Assembly: GCA_027625145.1 (NCBI GenBank)
Contig: JAQBXK010000003.1
Location: forward strand, 53,209 to 117,208
Direction: 5' to 3'
DNA length: 64,000 nt
Origin: Pseudomonadota bacterium
GTDB taxonomy: Bacteria > Pseudomonadota > Alphaproteobacteria > Puniceispirillales > Marisalimonadaceae
A model generated the notes under the pieces. It was not told the origin of the DNA. It worked only from the letters and a program-made list of their open reading frames with translations, and ran no database searches. Below are positions 8,080-17,259 of this stretch, piece after piece. The position numbers and the translations under genes are program-made. Within the stretch, counting starts at the first letter, position 1; every line of letters starts with the position of its first letter.

Positions 8080-9132
8080 TTAATTTTTTAAGTAAGCTCT
8101 AGTTGCCCAGATTTGATAATCTTTTCTGAACGCATCATAGCTTGCAGTAATTTCTTTAAACAATGGATCTGAAGCACTTTTCTCAACAACAACTTCATCC
8201 CAAGCTTTTTTAAACTTAGCTATTTCTGAGTCAGGCCATGTTACAAATTCTACACCCTTACTTTCAAGTTCACGCATAGCTGGAACTTGTTTAGCATCAG
8301 ATCTAACTAGACCCCACCACATAGTGCTTTGACATGCTGTAGAAATAATACTTTGTTGTGTTTTTGTTATACCAGCCCAAGCTTTTTTATTTAACAATAA
8401 CTCACCAATTGATGTCTGCTGATGCCATCCTGGAAAATAGTTAAATTTAGCTAATTGGTAAAAACCATAACTTAAGTCATGAGTAGGCATTGAAAATTCA
8501 GTTGCATCAATAACACCTTTTTCAAGAGCTGGGTAGATATCTCCACCAGCTAAAAGCTGTGTTGAAACACCAAGTTTACTCATTACCATGGCACCAAGTC
8601 CAAAGAAACGCATTTTCATTCCCTTTAACTCTTCAACAGAGTTGATTTTTGTTTTGAACCAACCTGAAGTTTCAGGAGCGTGAGTTAAACAGTTAAGAGG
8701 CTTAAGGCCATACTCACCATAAATTCTCTCTTTTAACTGATTGCCGCCGCCGTATTCCATCCAGCCAGAATACTCACTTGCGCCTGGACCAAATGGAACA
8801 GCTGTAAAATAAGAAACTGCAGGAATTTTTCCAGCATGATAACCAGGTGTCGTATAACCTGCATCTACTGATCCGTTCTTAACAGCATCCCAAACTTCTA
8901 GTGAAGGTACAAGAGCGTTTGGCTCATGAAACCTTAATTGTACGTCACCACCTGAGATTTCTTTTACTTTATTTGAAAAGTAAACAGCTGCTTCACCGTT
9001 AATGGCAACCTGGCTACCCCAAGTACTTTGCATCTTCCAACGTAATTTCTCACCTGCTATTGCTGATACAGAAATAAGACTAGTTGTAGCAATAGCTACA
9101 GCGCCTATAAATAGGCTAGTTTTGAATTTCAT
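8080..9132 (-). CDS. dctP: TRAP transporter periplasmic substrate-binding protein (DctP; FcbT1/TakP branch)
   Basis: A 350-residue binding protein with a clear Sec signal peptide (residues 1 to about 28, ending SVSAIA-GE). The MKMRFFGLG segment (about residue 173) carries the carboxylate-binding arginine, and EKGVIDATEF (about 203) is the DctP signature. The FYQLAKFNYFPGWH stretch resembles TakP-like 2-oxoacid and FcbT1-like binders. The start is set by GGAGG 6 nt upstream of the ATG at 9132; an upstream in-frame Met at 9231 would add a hydrophobic extension with no support. It is the first gene of the transporter operon. Confidence 0.92.
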   Translation of the reverse strand: MKFKTSLFIGAVAIATTSLISVSAIAGEKLRWKMQSTWGSQVAINGEAAVYFSNKVKEISGGDVQLRFHEPNALVPSLEVWDAVKNGSVDAGYTTPGYHAGKIPAVSYFTAVPFGPGASEYSGWMEYGGGNQLKERIYGEYGLKPLNCLTHAPETSGWFKTKINSVEELKGMKMRFFGLGAMVMSKLGVSTQLLAGGDIYPALEKGVIDATEFSMPTHDLSYGFYQLAKFNYFPGWHQQTSIGELLLNKKAWAGITKTQQSIISTACQSTMWWGLVRSDAKQVPAMRELESKGVEFVTWPDSEIAKFKKAWDEVVVEKSASDPLFKEITASYDAFRKDYQIWATRAYLKN

Positions 9133-9394
9133 AGAATTCCTCCCTAGTAATTGTAATAAAAGATTATATCTAAGTTCATTAATTATTCCCCAAAATAATA
9201 ACCCCACTAAAAGAAACAAAAGGTTTCTCAATTAATTTCTATCTTCACAATTTTTTCAATAAAGGCAAGAAAAAATAATAAAAATATTATTTTTTTTAAA
9301 ATATTATAATTATATTTAAAACTATAATTATTGTTTATTATACTTTAAACATAATGTTTTTTAATATTTTTTAGTTATAAAACCATAAGCTCTA
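9133..9394 (-). promoter_or_regulatory. promoter region of the TRAP operon with a 9-bp inverted repeat
   Basis: This 262-nt AT-rich gap precedes dctP and follows the end of the uronate-dehydrogenase-like gene. It holds ATAATTATA (9306-9314) and TATAATTAT (9323-9331), a perfect inverted repeat with an 8-nt spacer, about 175 nt upstream of the dctP ATG. It could be an operator for a substrate-responsive regulator, or a terminator-like fold for the upstream gene. AT-rich sequence makes chance palindromes common, so this is tentative. Confidence 0.35.
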
Positions 9395-10207
9395 CTAGAG
9401 GTCATCATAGTGACCGGCAGAAGCAAAGTAACCTCCATGAGTAGTAACAAGAGGGTCTTTAGGGTCAACAAAACCTTTTTCTTCAACAACCTTACTTCTA
9501 AACTGTTCAGCATTATCCTCAGGTTTAAAACCTATATGATTCGCATATTTATTATCAATTAAAATTGAGTCGTTATTAGAAACTCCAAAAATAATAGAAT
9601 GCTCAACATTTGAAGAATTCATACAAGCCTGAATTAAGCTTCTTAAATCATTATAGCTTAGCCAAGTAGACAACAGTCTTTCATCTTTTGGCTCAGCTAT
9701 AGATGAATAAATCCTTATTGAAACTGTTTCAATTTTGTATTTATCCCAATAATATTGAGCTAAGGTTTCTCCAAAAACCTTTGATACACCGTAATTGCTA
9801 TCTGGCCTTGGCATCACCTTATTATCAACAACATGTGATCTAGGATAGAAACCAACTGTATGAACAGAACTTGCCCATATAATTCGTTTAACATTATTTT
9901 TTCGGCATCCTTCGTATAAATTATACATACCTATTATATTCGAGTTTAAAACATTATTCCATGAACCTTCAATGCTTTGACCTCCCATATGGACAACACA
10001 GTCAATATTTTTTGTTAATTCCAGCATTTCATTTTCATTAGATAATTCAGCTTGAATAACCGTCTCATTTTCAAATTTTTTATTTAAAGCAGCTTTATCT
10101 GAAATTCTAAGCGCCTTGCATGACTTAGAAAGAGCTTCTCTTAACTCCTCTCCTAAAGCACCCGCAGCCCCAGTTAATAATATGTTATTATATTTAAAAT
10201 TAGACAT
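9395..10207 (-). CDS. NAD-dependent uronate dehydrogenase-like SDR (extended family)
   Basis: The 270-residue protein has LLTGAAGALG (residues 10-19) for NAD and YGVSK at about 142-146. It also shares blocks with Agrobacterium-type uronate dehydrogenase: NIIGMYNLYEG, WASSVHTVGFYPRS, LLSTWLSYNDLRSLI and IGFKPEDNAEQFR. That enzyme oxidises D-glucuronate or D-galacturonate to aldarolactones. AGGAG precedes the ATG. It heads toward the TRAP operon in the same direction and is followed by that operon's promoter region. It supports sugar-acid metabolism as the theme of this region; other hexose-derived substrates remain possible. Confidence 0.75.
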   Translation of the reverse strand: MSNFKYNNILLTGAAGALGEELREALSKSCKALRISDKAALNKKFENETVIQAELSNENEMLELTKNIDCVVHMGGQSIEGSWNNVLNSNIIGMYNLYEGCRKNNVKRIIWASSVHTVGFYPRSHVVDNKVMPRPDSNYGVSKVFGETLAQYYWDKYKIETVSIRIYSSIAEPKDERLLSTWLSYNDLRSLIQACMNSSNVEHSIIFGVSNNDSILIDNKYANHIGFKPEDNAEQFRSKVVEEKGFVDPKDPLVTTHGGYFASAGHYDDL

Positions 10208-10217
10208 CTTTATCTCC

Positions 10218-11099
10218 TCAATTTATTTGCTTCTTTACGTGCTCTCTCCAAAATGTAAATAACCCAGCTGCAATTACTATTGCTGAACCAATAACAACTT
10301 CCTGCTCTAACTTTTCATCAAATATCAAAACTCCAATAATAGAAACAAAAACCAACTGAAGATAAGTTAAAGGTTGAAGTAAGGAAGCTTCACTGACTTT
10401 AAATGCCTTAATCATCAAATAATGTCCTGCAGTTCCCAAGCAACAAACAATTAATATCCAAATCCAGTCATAATTATTTATAGTTGTATAAAAAAATGGA
10501 CCTATAAAACTCAGTAAAATAAAACCAGTAAGACCTGTGTAAAACATAGTTGTATCAGCACTATCTTCTCTGGATACATATCTAGTTAAAATTTGATAGA
10601 CAGCAAAGGCAAATGCACAACCAAGAGCAATTAGTGATAAGGGGTCAAATACTTTAGTCCCTGGCCTCAATATAATTAAAATTCCTATAAATCCTATTAA
10701 AATTGCAGTCCACCTTTTCCAGCCAACTTTTTCATTCAAAAAAACCACAGACAATGCAGCTACGATAAGTGGACAACTAGCAAAAATAGCATGGGCCTCT
10801 ATCAAACCTATTTTTAAAAAAAGATAATGCGCAAAACACATTTCAACAGCTAAAATCGATCCTCGAATAAGCTGAATATATTTGTATTTACTTCTGGAAA
10901 CCAAGATAACGCTTTTATTTTTTTGACTATTTATTAAAATTACAAATGAAAATAAAAACAAATACCTAAACATGTTTATTGTTATTACATTATAATAATC
11001 AGTTAAATATCTAGTAAAACCATCCATTAATGAAAGAAAAAAAATGGCAGATACCATAAATAAAACACCTGTAGCGTTTGATGATTTTGGGAAACTCAT
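10218..11099 (-). CDS. DMT-superfamily (EamA) transporter
   Basis: A 293-residue protein with ten hydrophobic helices arranged as two EamA repeats of five. The repeats share the ...AEMCFAHYLFLKIGLIEAHAIF... and ...FKVSEASLLQPLTYLQLVF... glutamate/proline patterns. Members export metabolites or amino-acid derivatives. It lies 10 nt upstream of the uronate-dehydrogenase-like gene in the same direction and 24 nt after an epimerase gene, so it is probably part of one transcript. AAAGGG lies upstream of the ATG. Substrate unknown. Confidence 0.85.
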   Translation of the reverse strand: MSFPKSSNATGVLFMVSAIFFLSLMDGFTRYLTDYYNVITINMFRYLFLFSFVILINSQKNKSVILVSRSKYKYIQLIRGSILAVEMCFAHYLFLKIGLIEAHAIFASCPLIVAALSVVFLNEKVGWKRWTAILIGFIGILIILRPGTKVFDPLSLIALGCAFAFAVYQILTRYVSREDSADTTMFYTGLTGFILLSFIGPFFYTTINNYDWIWILIVCCLGTAGHYLMIKAFKVSEASLLQPLTYLQLVFVSIIGVLIFDEKLEQEVVIGSAIVIAAGLFTFWREHVKKQIN

Positions 11100-11123
11100 A
11101 ATACCCTTTTAAAATAAGAAAAA

Positions 11124-12005
11124 TTAATAAAAATCTATTGTTTCATTTATACCATTTTCTAAACTTGTATATTGAAATTCTTTAAAAAGCTCTTTTGGGC
11201 TTCCTCCTAATATCTCATCTACAACTGGTAATGCATCCCCATTAATTGATATATTTGCAAGGGGAATTTGATTTTTGATTATATTGGTAAAGTTTTTTAC
11301 ACTTGTCGTAATTCCATTGATATTTATTGTATTCGCTCCCAAAGGACTTTTTGCTAAAGATAGTTTTACTAAACTTGCAACATCCTCCACATAAACAAAA
11401 CCAGCGCTTCCTGAAAAATTAACACTAAATGAAGTCCCTTCCTTAGCTGCCTTACAAGCTAAAGTTACACCGGCAGTACCTCCAACTTCTCTTCCTGGTC
11501 CATATATAACAAATGGACGTATACCAATGCTTGAAATTTTATTTTCCAGAAAATAAGCTCTGGCTATACCTTCAACTGCTAATTTATAAGATCCATAATG
11601 AGTTTCAGGAAAAGGCAAATATTTATCCTTTTGTCCAAAAACACCAGCACTGCTGGCATAAACAACAAATGATATGCCATGATCCTTTACTGCCTCAAAA
11701 ACATTTATTGCACCAAGAATATTTACTTGCGCTCCTAAAATAGGATTTTTACTACAATCTGGTGTCATTAAGCCTGCAAGGTTTATGACGTAATCCATTT
11801 TATTAATAGAGGAGTGTACTTGCTCATAATTAGTGATGTCACCAGTAATAAATTTTACTTGTGAAACTTTATCTCCTATTAATTTTTTAAGAAGATAATT
11901 ATCAATTCTTAAATCAAATACAGTAACATTATAATCAATTTCAATCAGCTTTTTGACTATCCAACTACCAAGAAAGCCTGCTCCCCCAAAAACAATAACA
12001 TTCAT
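11124..12005 (-). CDS. NAD-dependent epimerase/dehydratase family protein
   Basis: The 293-residue extended SDR has VFGGAGFLGSWIVKKL (residues 4-19), an acidic residue after strand 2 (VFDLR), NLAG (about 76), the SSAGVFG serine block (about 117) and YGSYKLAVEG with the catalytic Tyr/Lys (about 141-145). It resembles UDP-sugar epimerases and the short sugar dehydrogenases of catabolic clusters. GGGAG sits 10 nt upstream of the ATG. It follows the esterase gene by 3 nt, and that tight packing implies a shared operon. Confidence 0.8.
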   Translation of the reverse strand: MNVIVFGGAGFLGSWIVKKLIEIDYNVTVFDLRIDNYLLKKLIGDKVSQVKFITGDITNYEQVHSSINKMDYVINLAGLMTPDCSKNPILGAQVNILGAINVFEAVKDHGISFVVYASSAGVFGQKDKYLPFPETHYGSYKLAVEGIARAYFLENKISSIGIRPFVIYGPGREVGGTAGVTLACKAAKEGTSFSVNFSGSAGFVYVEDVASLVKLSLAKSPLGANTININGITTSVKNFTNIIKNQIPLANISINGDALPVVDEILGGSPKELFKEFQYTSLENGINETIDFY

Positions 12006-12008
12006 TGA

Positions 12009-12962
12009 TTATTTTCTCCCTAAAACCATAGATTTTGCTGCCTTCCCAATTTCTTTAATACAATCCATTGATTTAGGAAAATGTTTTGAATTTGATAAAA
12101 ATCCGTGAATTTGTCCTGGATATAATTTATACGAAACTTTGTTTCCAAAAAACTCTAATCTTTTTTTATAGGCTATTCCCTCATCTAATAATGGGTCTAA
12201 TCCAGCTGCAAAAATATATGTTTCAGGCATTTTTTCTAAATTAGGAGCGAATAAAGGCGAAGCTTCCCAATTCAAAGCTTGAACTTTATTTTCTAAATAG
12301 TGATTGATAAAATACTCCATAGTTTCATACGTTAGCGTCATTCCATCTAAAGCAATATCCATTGACCGCATTGATAAGGTTAAATCAACGCAAGGATATA
12401 TTAGGATCTGCCCTTTAATTGGCATTACTTTATTCTGCGCAGAGTTGATCGCGAGGACTGTAGCTAAATTACCCCCTGCACTATCACCACATACAAATAT
12501 ATTTTTAAGGTCTAAATTTAACTCTTTACTATATACTGAAAGCGATTGAAGCACATCTTTTGCTTCACTTAAAGCAATAGGAAATTTATTTTCTGGCGAA
12601 AGGCTGTAATCAACTGCAACCACAACCATTTCTGATTCTATACATATTGAACGACAAGTATAATCGTGAGTGTCTAAGTTTCCCATGACGAACCCTCCCC
12701 CATGGAAAAAAATAATTATAGGAGTTTTAGTGTTAGTTTTATATTTCTGAGGAAAATAAAATCTTAAATGTATATTTTTATTGTCTTTACTCAATATTTC
12801 TAAATTTTTTGTTTGGAATATCTCTGGTGATATCAAGTTATCTATTTTTAGCTGATTTATTCTTTCTTTTCTCAATTGATCCGGAGACAAAGTATGATGG
12901 AGCTTAGCGTTAGAGTTAAACCTGTTTTGTATAAATAGTTTTGTTTCAGCATCTATGTTCAT
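12009..12962 (-). CDS. alpha/beta hydrolase-3 family esterase (hormone-sensitive-lipase type)
   Basis: A 317-residue cytoplasmic esterase. HGGGFVMGN (about residues 87-95) is the oxyanion-hole motif of the HSL family and GDSAGGN (about 159) carries the nucleophile. The acid is in AGLDPLLDE (about 256) and the histidine in PGQIHGF (about 287). The start at the ATG (12962) is preferred; a TTG at 12980 would add six residues. It is the first gene of the minus-strand run ending with the uronate-dehydrogenase-like gene and is divergent from the DapA-family gene. Possible role: lactone or ester hydrolysis in the sugar-acid pathway. Confidence 0.85.
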   Translation of the reverse strand: MNIDAETKLFIQNRFNSNAKLHHTLSPDQLRKERINQLKIDNLISPEIFQTKNLEILSKDNKNIHLRFYFPQKYKTNTKTPIIIFFHGGGFVMGNLDTHDYTCRSICIESEMVVVAVDYSLSPENKFPIALSEAKDVLQSLSVYSKELNLDLKNIFVCGDSAGGNLATVLAINSAQNKVMPIKGQILIYPCVDLTLSMRSMDIALDGMTLTYETMEYFINHYLENKVQALNWEASPLFAPNLEKMPETYIFAAGLDPLLDEGIAYKKRLEFFGNKVSYKLYPGQIHGFLSNSKHFPKSMDCIKEIGKAAKSMVLGRK

Positions 12963-13070
12963 AAATTTATCTTTTCTCAAACTAAAAAATATAGTTTACT
13001 GAGTACATCTTTTTTTTCAAATATAATAATTTAAATTAAAGTAACGGGGCAATATAAATTGGGGGATAAA

Positions 13071-13952
13071 ATGAGTAAACTTAAAGGGGTTATCGCACCT
13101 TTCACCACGGCATTTAAACAAGATGGATCAATTGATCTTACTTTAGTAAAGCCACAAGTTGATTGGCTAATTAATAATGGAGTTCACGGCTTAGCGGCTG
13201 GTGGGAGTACTGGAGAAGGACATGTTCTAAATAGGGATGAATACGTTTCTTTAATGGAAAAAACATCAGAAGCTATTGATAATAGAGTTCCATTGGTTGC
13301 CGGAATAATTGCAAACTCTACTGCTGAGGTAATAGCTCGTGGAAAATCAGTAAAGCCTCTTAATGTTGCCGCTCTTCAGATAACTCCTCCTAGCTACCTA
13401 TTCAGGCCAGACGACGATGCTATGGTGAAACACTTTCAAGAGATTCATAAAGAATGTCAAATACCTATTCTAATATATAACGTGGTTCCGTGGTGTTATT
13501 TATCTCCTGATTTACTTTTAAGAATTATGGATGAAGTTCCTGGCGTATTAGGCGTCAAACAAAGCGCAGGAGATATGAAACTTTTTGCTGATTTAATAAG
13601 AAGAGCTAAACCAGAAAATATGATTTTTAGCGCTGTTGATGCACTTCTTTATTCTTCTTATCAACTGGGTGCACCTGGATCAATTGCAGCTATACTGACT
13701 GCTGCTCCAGGACCTTCAGTTAAACTATGGGAAGCCGTAATTAAAGAAGACTGGTTAACTGCACGTGATCTTCATGAGCGCTTAATGCCATTATGGGATG
13801 CTATAGGTTTAGATAACATGCCCTCGCTTTGTAAATATGCGCAAAACCTACAAGGACTTGAAACAGGGTTTGCAAGAAGACCAACCTCTCCAGCAACAGA
13901 TAAACAAAAAGAGGTAGTTAAATCTGCATTAATTAACTTAAATTTAATTTAA
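13071..13952 (+). CDS. dihydrodipicolinate synthase (DapA) family lyase/dehydratase
   Basis: A 293-residue TIM-barrel class I aldolase. GGSTGEGH (about residues 44-51) is the carboxylate-binding loop, IYNVVPW holds the proton-relay tyrosine (about 134) and GVKQSAGD the Schiff-base lysine (about 163). The family includes KdgD (5-keto-4-deoxyglucarate dehydratase), N-acetylneuraminate lyase and DapA. Lysine synthesis genes lie elsewhere in the window (dapD, dapE), and this one is beside sugar-acid genes, so a catabolic role is more likely. GGGGGAT lies 5 nt upstream of the ATG, which makes the TTG at 13059 unnecessary. Confidence 0.85.
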   Translation: MSKLKGVIAPFTTAFKQDGSIDLTLVKPQVDWLINNGVHGLAAGGSTGEGHVLNRDEYVSLMEKTSEAIDNRVPLVAGIIANSTAEVIARGKSVKPLNVAALQITPPSYLFRPDDDAMVKHFQEIHKECQIPILIYNVVPWCYLSPDLLLRIMDEVPGVLGVKQSAGDMKLFADLIRRAKPENMIFSAVDALLYSSYQLGAPGSIAAILTAAPGPSVKLWEAVIKEDWLTARDLHERLMPLWDAIGLDNMPSLCKYAQNLQGLETGFARRPTSPATDKQKEVVKSALINLNLI

Positions 13953-13996
13953 AGATAATAAAAAGTAATGGCCTGAAAAGAATAGGAAAAAATAAA

Positions 13997-14956
13997 ATGG
14001 AAGAAATTTATCCTAAACCTACTAAATCTTTGACAATAGCAAAAAGTGACTTAAAAAAATGGGGATACTGCCTTCTAGAAGATGCTATTCCAAATGAATT
14101 AAATAAATTAGCAATAGCTAGATTAGTAGAACAAGCCAAAGCAGAAAAACATTTAAATCTAGCTTATGAAGATGGAAGCAAATCTAAAAAATGGGGTGAT
14201 TTTGATAACAATGCTTCAAACACTGGAGTTAATCAAAGAGTGTGGATGCTTCCCAATAAAGGAAAAGTTTTCTTAGATTTTTTACAAAATCATAATTACA
14301 TGAAATGTCTAGAAAACATAGTAGGCAATGAATTTATAGTTTCTAGCTTTAGTGCTAATATAGCAAAACCAGGAGGAGTTTCCATGGAACTTCACACCGA
14401 TCAATGGTGGATGCCTGATCCAGTAAAAAGAGAAATAGATTTTCTTCCTGTTGGTTCTATGAGCAGAAAAGTTTTTGATTTTAAAATTAACGATAAAATT
14501 TTAAGTAACGATGACTTAATTTCAAGACCTGTAGTTTCTAATGTATTAATAATGTTAAATGGAATGAGCAAAGAAAATGGCGGAACCTTAATCGTTCCAG
14601 GATCACATTTATTTGGACGACATCCTGACAAAGAATTAGATCAAGATATTAAAACTATATCGGCAGAAGGGCCTCCTGGATGCGCTATAATTACAGATGG
14701 CAGGTTATGGCATGGAACTGGAGCAAATATAAGCAATCAAGATAGATTAGCTATTCTTATTACATTTTGTGGCCCTCAGTTCAGACCCCAAGAAAACTTT
14801 ACAATAGGTATTAAAAAAGATGTATTTCCTTCCCTTACAGAATTTCAAAAAGAACTTCTCGGCTTTAAAGTGTGGAATGGTTATGGAAGAACAGGAAACC
14901 CTACAGAAAAATTTATTGATATTGAAGATGATTTAATTGGTGAACTAAAAATTTAA
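13997..14956 (+). CDS. phytanoyl-CoA dioxygenase (PhyH) family Fe(II)/2-oxoglutarate oxygenase
   Basis: A 319-residue PhyH-type double-stranded beta-helix protein. MELHTDQWW (about residue 131) supplies the H-x-D iron ligands, WHGTGANIS (about 236) the distal histidine, and NQDRLAILI the 2-oxoglutarate-binding arginine. GTLIVPGSHLFGRHP (about 197) is the typical loop. Bacterial members hydroxylate small molecules such as ectoine, alkyl-phosphonates or quaternary amines. It follows the DapA-family gene by 44 nt and precedes an MFS carrier, consistent with a substrate-modifying step in the same pathway. Substrate unknown. Confidence 0.85.
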   Translation: MEEIYPKPTKSLTIAKSDLKKWGYCLLEDAIPNELNKLAIARLVEQAKAEKHLNLAYEDGSKSKKWGDFDNNASNTGVNQRVWMLPNKGKVFLDFLQNHNYMKCLENIVGNEFIVSSFSANIAKPGGVSMELHTDQWWMPDPVKREIDFLPVGSMSRKVFDFKINDKILSNDDLISRPVVSNVLIMLNGMSKENGGTLIVPGSHLFGRHPDKELDQDIKTISAEGPPGCAIITDGRLWHGTGANISNQDRLAILITFCGPQFRPQENFTIGIKKDVFPSLTEFQKELLGFKVWNGYGRTGNPTEKFIDIEDDLIGELKI

Positions 14957-15021
14957 AACTATTGCTTATATCTAATTTAGCGATCATATATTTTATACTA
15001 TAAATTTAACCGGCTCTTACA

Positions 15022-16242
15022 ATGAATTTTATTCTTCAAAATGCTAGGTGGCTAGCCGCAACGGCTTTGCTTTATTTTTGTTCATCCTTTGGACAAACTT
15101 TTTTTATTTCTTTGTTTGCCGGCGAAATCAGAGAAGCATTTAATCTATCTCATGGTGACTGGGGATTTATTTATTCTGGAGGCACATTAGCTTCAGCTAT
15201 AGCTATGCTTTGTTTTGGGGGCTATGTAGATAAATATAAAATCTCTTTAAATATTAAAATAGTTGTAATTTCACTAAGTTTAATTTGTTTAGCTATGACT
15301 TTTGTAAAGCAAGTTTGGATTTTACCTTTTATTATTTTTGGCCTTAGGTTTTTTGGACAAGGAATGCTTATACACATCCCTGCTGTAGCAATTGGAAAAT
15401 GGTACGGTAAGAATAAAGGAAAAGCATTATCTTTATCTATAATGGGATTTTCTATAGGAGAAGCTATATTACCAGTAATATTTGTATCTTTATTTATATT
15501 AATTGGTTGGAGAAATAGTTGGTTAGTGGGCACAATAATATTACTTATAACACTTCCTATTATAATAAATCTCTTATCAAATGAACGAATACCTAATAGT
15601 TCGCAGGAAAATATAATTGATCAGGTTGGAATGGGATCTAAGCATTGGAAAAGAAAAGAAGTTCTTAAACATTGGGTTTTCTGGTCTGTAATTATTCCTT
15701 TTCTAATTCCACCTATTTTTTCAACTGCATTTTTTTTCAACATGGTTCATTTAACTGAAATTAAAAGTTGGTCATTAATCACTTTCACTTCTTTATTTCC
15801 ATTTTATACAGGGATGTCAATTTTAACGACTTTAATTTCAGGTTGGATACTTGATAAGTTTGGCGTTGAAAAAATATTACCTTTTTATCTTCTGCCTATG
15901 GCATTAGGATTGTTAGTTTTTTCATATAGTGACACTTATATGACAGCCGCTATTGGGTTTTCTTTTCTAGGTATGACACAAGGGTTAGCCATGATAATAG
16001 GCGGAACATTTTGGCCAGTATATTATGGTACAAAAAATTTAGGGTCTGTAAGATCCCTGTCAACTTCTTGCATGGTATTTGGCACAGCAATAGGTCCTGC
16101 TGTAGTTGGAAAACTACTTGATTTTAGTATAAACTATAATTTAATCCTTTTAGGAATGAGCTTTTTAGCTATTATTGCCAGTGTTTCTTTATGGTTTATT
16201 ATGTTAAAAGCACCAGCGTTATTACCTAATAAGAAAAATTAG
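15022..16242 (+). CDS. MFS transporter
   Basis: A 406-residue protein with twelve TM helices. The MFS loop 2-3 motif appears as GGYVDKYKIS (about residue 68) and its repeat after helix 8 as SGWILDKFGVEK (about 273). The first helix (FGQTFFISLFAGEIREAF) resembles organic-acid/oxalate-formate-type antiporters. It lies 65 nt after the oxygenase gene and 15 nt before ytoQ. A weak ribosome site precedes the ATG. Substrate unknown, plausibly a carboxylate from the adjacent catabolic genes. Confidence 0.88.
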   Translation: MNFILQNARWLAATALLYFCSSFGQTFFISLFAGEIREAFNLSHGDWGFIYSGGTLASAIAMLCFGGYVDKYKISLNIKIVVISLSLICLAMTFVKQVWILPFIIFGLRFFGQGMLIHIPAVAIGKWYGKNKGKALSLSIMGFSIGEAILPVIFVSLFILIGWRNSWLVGTIILLITLPIIINLLSNERIPNSSQENIIDQVGMGSKHWKRKEVLKHWVFWSVIIPFLIPPIFSTAFFFNMVHLTEIKSWSLITFTSLFPFYTGMSILTTLISGWILDKFGVEKILPFYLLPMALGLLVFSYSDTYMTAAIGFSFLGMTQGLAMIIGGTFWPVYYGTKNLGSVRSLSTSCMVFGTAIGPAVVGKLLDFSINYNLILLGMSFLAIIASVSLWFIMLKAPALLPNKKN

Positions 16243-16257
16243 AAAGGAGAATTTTAT

Positions 16258-16707
16258 ATGTTAAATGTATATCTATCAGGTGAAATACATAGTGATTGGA
16301 GAGATGAGATAATTAACCTATGCAAAAATGAAAACTTAGATGTTTCTTTTTCTTCTCCAATTACAAATCATGAAGCTTCAGACAATTGTGGAATAGACAT
16401 TCTAGGTCCTGAAGAAAATAATTTTTGGAAAGACAATAAAGGTGCAAAAATTAATTCTATAAAAACAAGAAAAGCAATTAAGGATTGTGACTTAGTGATT
16501 GTTAAATTTGGTGATAAATATAAACAATGGAATGCAGCCTTTGATGCCGGATTTGCTTCAGCTTTAAATAAATCAATAATTGTTATACATAACGATGAGC
16601 ATCAACATGCATTGAAAGAAGTTGATGCGGCAGCATCAGCCGTTGCTAAAGATCAAAACCAAGTTGTAAGAATATTAAAATATATTTTACAAGGTTCACT
16701 TAAATAA
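16258..16707 (+). CDS. ytoQ: YtoQ family protein (nucleoside 2-deoxyribosyltransferase-like fold)
   Basis: The 149-residue protein begins VYLSGEIHSDWR and contains SSPITNHEASDNCG, FWKDNKGAKINSIKTRKAI, DCDLVIVKFGDKYKQWNAAFDAGFA and HNDEHQHALKEVDAAA. These blocks fit the YtoQ family, which has the deoxyribosyltransferase-like fold (the acidic D-A-G-F-A segment is the equivalent of the catalytic region). No activity is established that I know of. AAGGAG lies 9 nt before the ATG, and the gene follows the MFS gene by 15 nt. Confidence 0.8.
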   Translation: MLNVYLSGEIHSDWRDEIINLCKNENLDVSFSSPITNHEASDNCGIDILGPEENNFWKDNKGAKINSIKTRKAIKDCDLVIVKFGDKYKQWNAAFDAGFASALNKSIIVIHNDEHQHALKEVDAAASAVAKDQNQVVRILKYILQGSLK

Positions 16708-16769
16708 TAAAAACAAAGATTTGCAATAAATATTTTTAAATATGATTAGTAAAGGACACTACACAGTAT

Positions 16770-17234
16770 ATGTTTCATATAATTTTATTTAATCCAGAAA
16801 TCCCTCCCAATACTGGAAACATTATAAGACTAGCTGCCAATACCGGAGCTACATTACACTTAATAAGACCTCTTGGATTTAAATTAGATGATAATTCTAT
16901 GAAAAGGGCAGGGTTAGATTATATAAAAAATGCTACAATACATATACATGATGACTTTGACTTATGTATAAAATCCATACAATACAACAATATTTATGCA
17001 TTAACAAAATTTGCTACAAAAACTTATACTGATATAAAATTTTCTTCTAATGACTGCTTTTTATTTGGAAGTGAAACAAATGGTTTGCCTGAAACAATTA
17101 TTAGTAAAATCAAAGAAGAAAACCTTCTGAGAATACCAATGGTAAAAGAAAGTAGAAGCTTAAATTTAAGTAACTCAGTTGCAATAACTATATATGAAGC
17201 ACTAAGACAAAACGCTTATAAAGACCTAATTTAA
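16770..17234 (+). CDS. trmL: tRNA (cytidine(34)-2'-O)-methyltransferase TrmL
   Basis: A 154-residue minimal SPOUT methyltransferase that modifies the wobble nucleotide of tRNA-Leu using S-adenosylmethionine. It shows motif 1 NPEIPPNTGNIIRLAANTG (residues 8-26), motif 2 LFGSETNGLP (about 102) and motif 3 IPMVKESRSLNLSNSVAI (about 122), which form the trefoil knot. The length is standard for TrmL/YibK. It is co-directional with ytoQ and the LysE gene, probably with its own promoter in the 62-nt gap. Confidence 0.93.
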   Translation: MFHIILFNPEIPPNTGNIIRLAANTGATLHLIRPLGFKLDDNSMKRAGLDYIKNATIHIHDDFDLCIKSIQYNNIYALTKFATKTYTDIKFSSNDCFLFGSETNGLPETIISKIKEENLLRIPMVKESRSLNLSNSVAITIYEALRQNAYKDLI

Positions 17235-17259
17235 TATTAATTTTGAAACAAGATTTGCA

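Noticed and set aside
9032..9231. Longer DctP with 33 extra N-terminal residues
   Set aside because: The internal ATG at 9132 has a perfect ribosome site and a normal signal peptide; the extension would put two hydrophobic segments in tandem.
13071..13952. DapA proper (lysine pathway dihydrodipicolinate synthase)
   Set aside because: It is in a catabolic neighbourhood and its active-site surroundings (YNVVPW, GVKQSAGD) differ from typical DapA; kept at family level.
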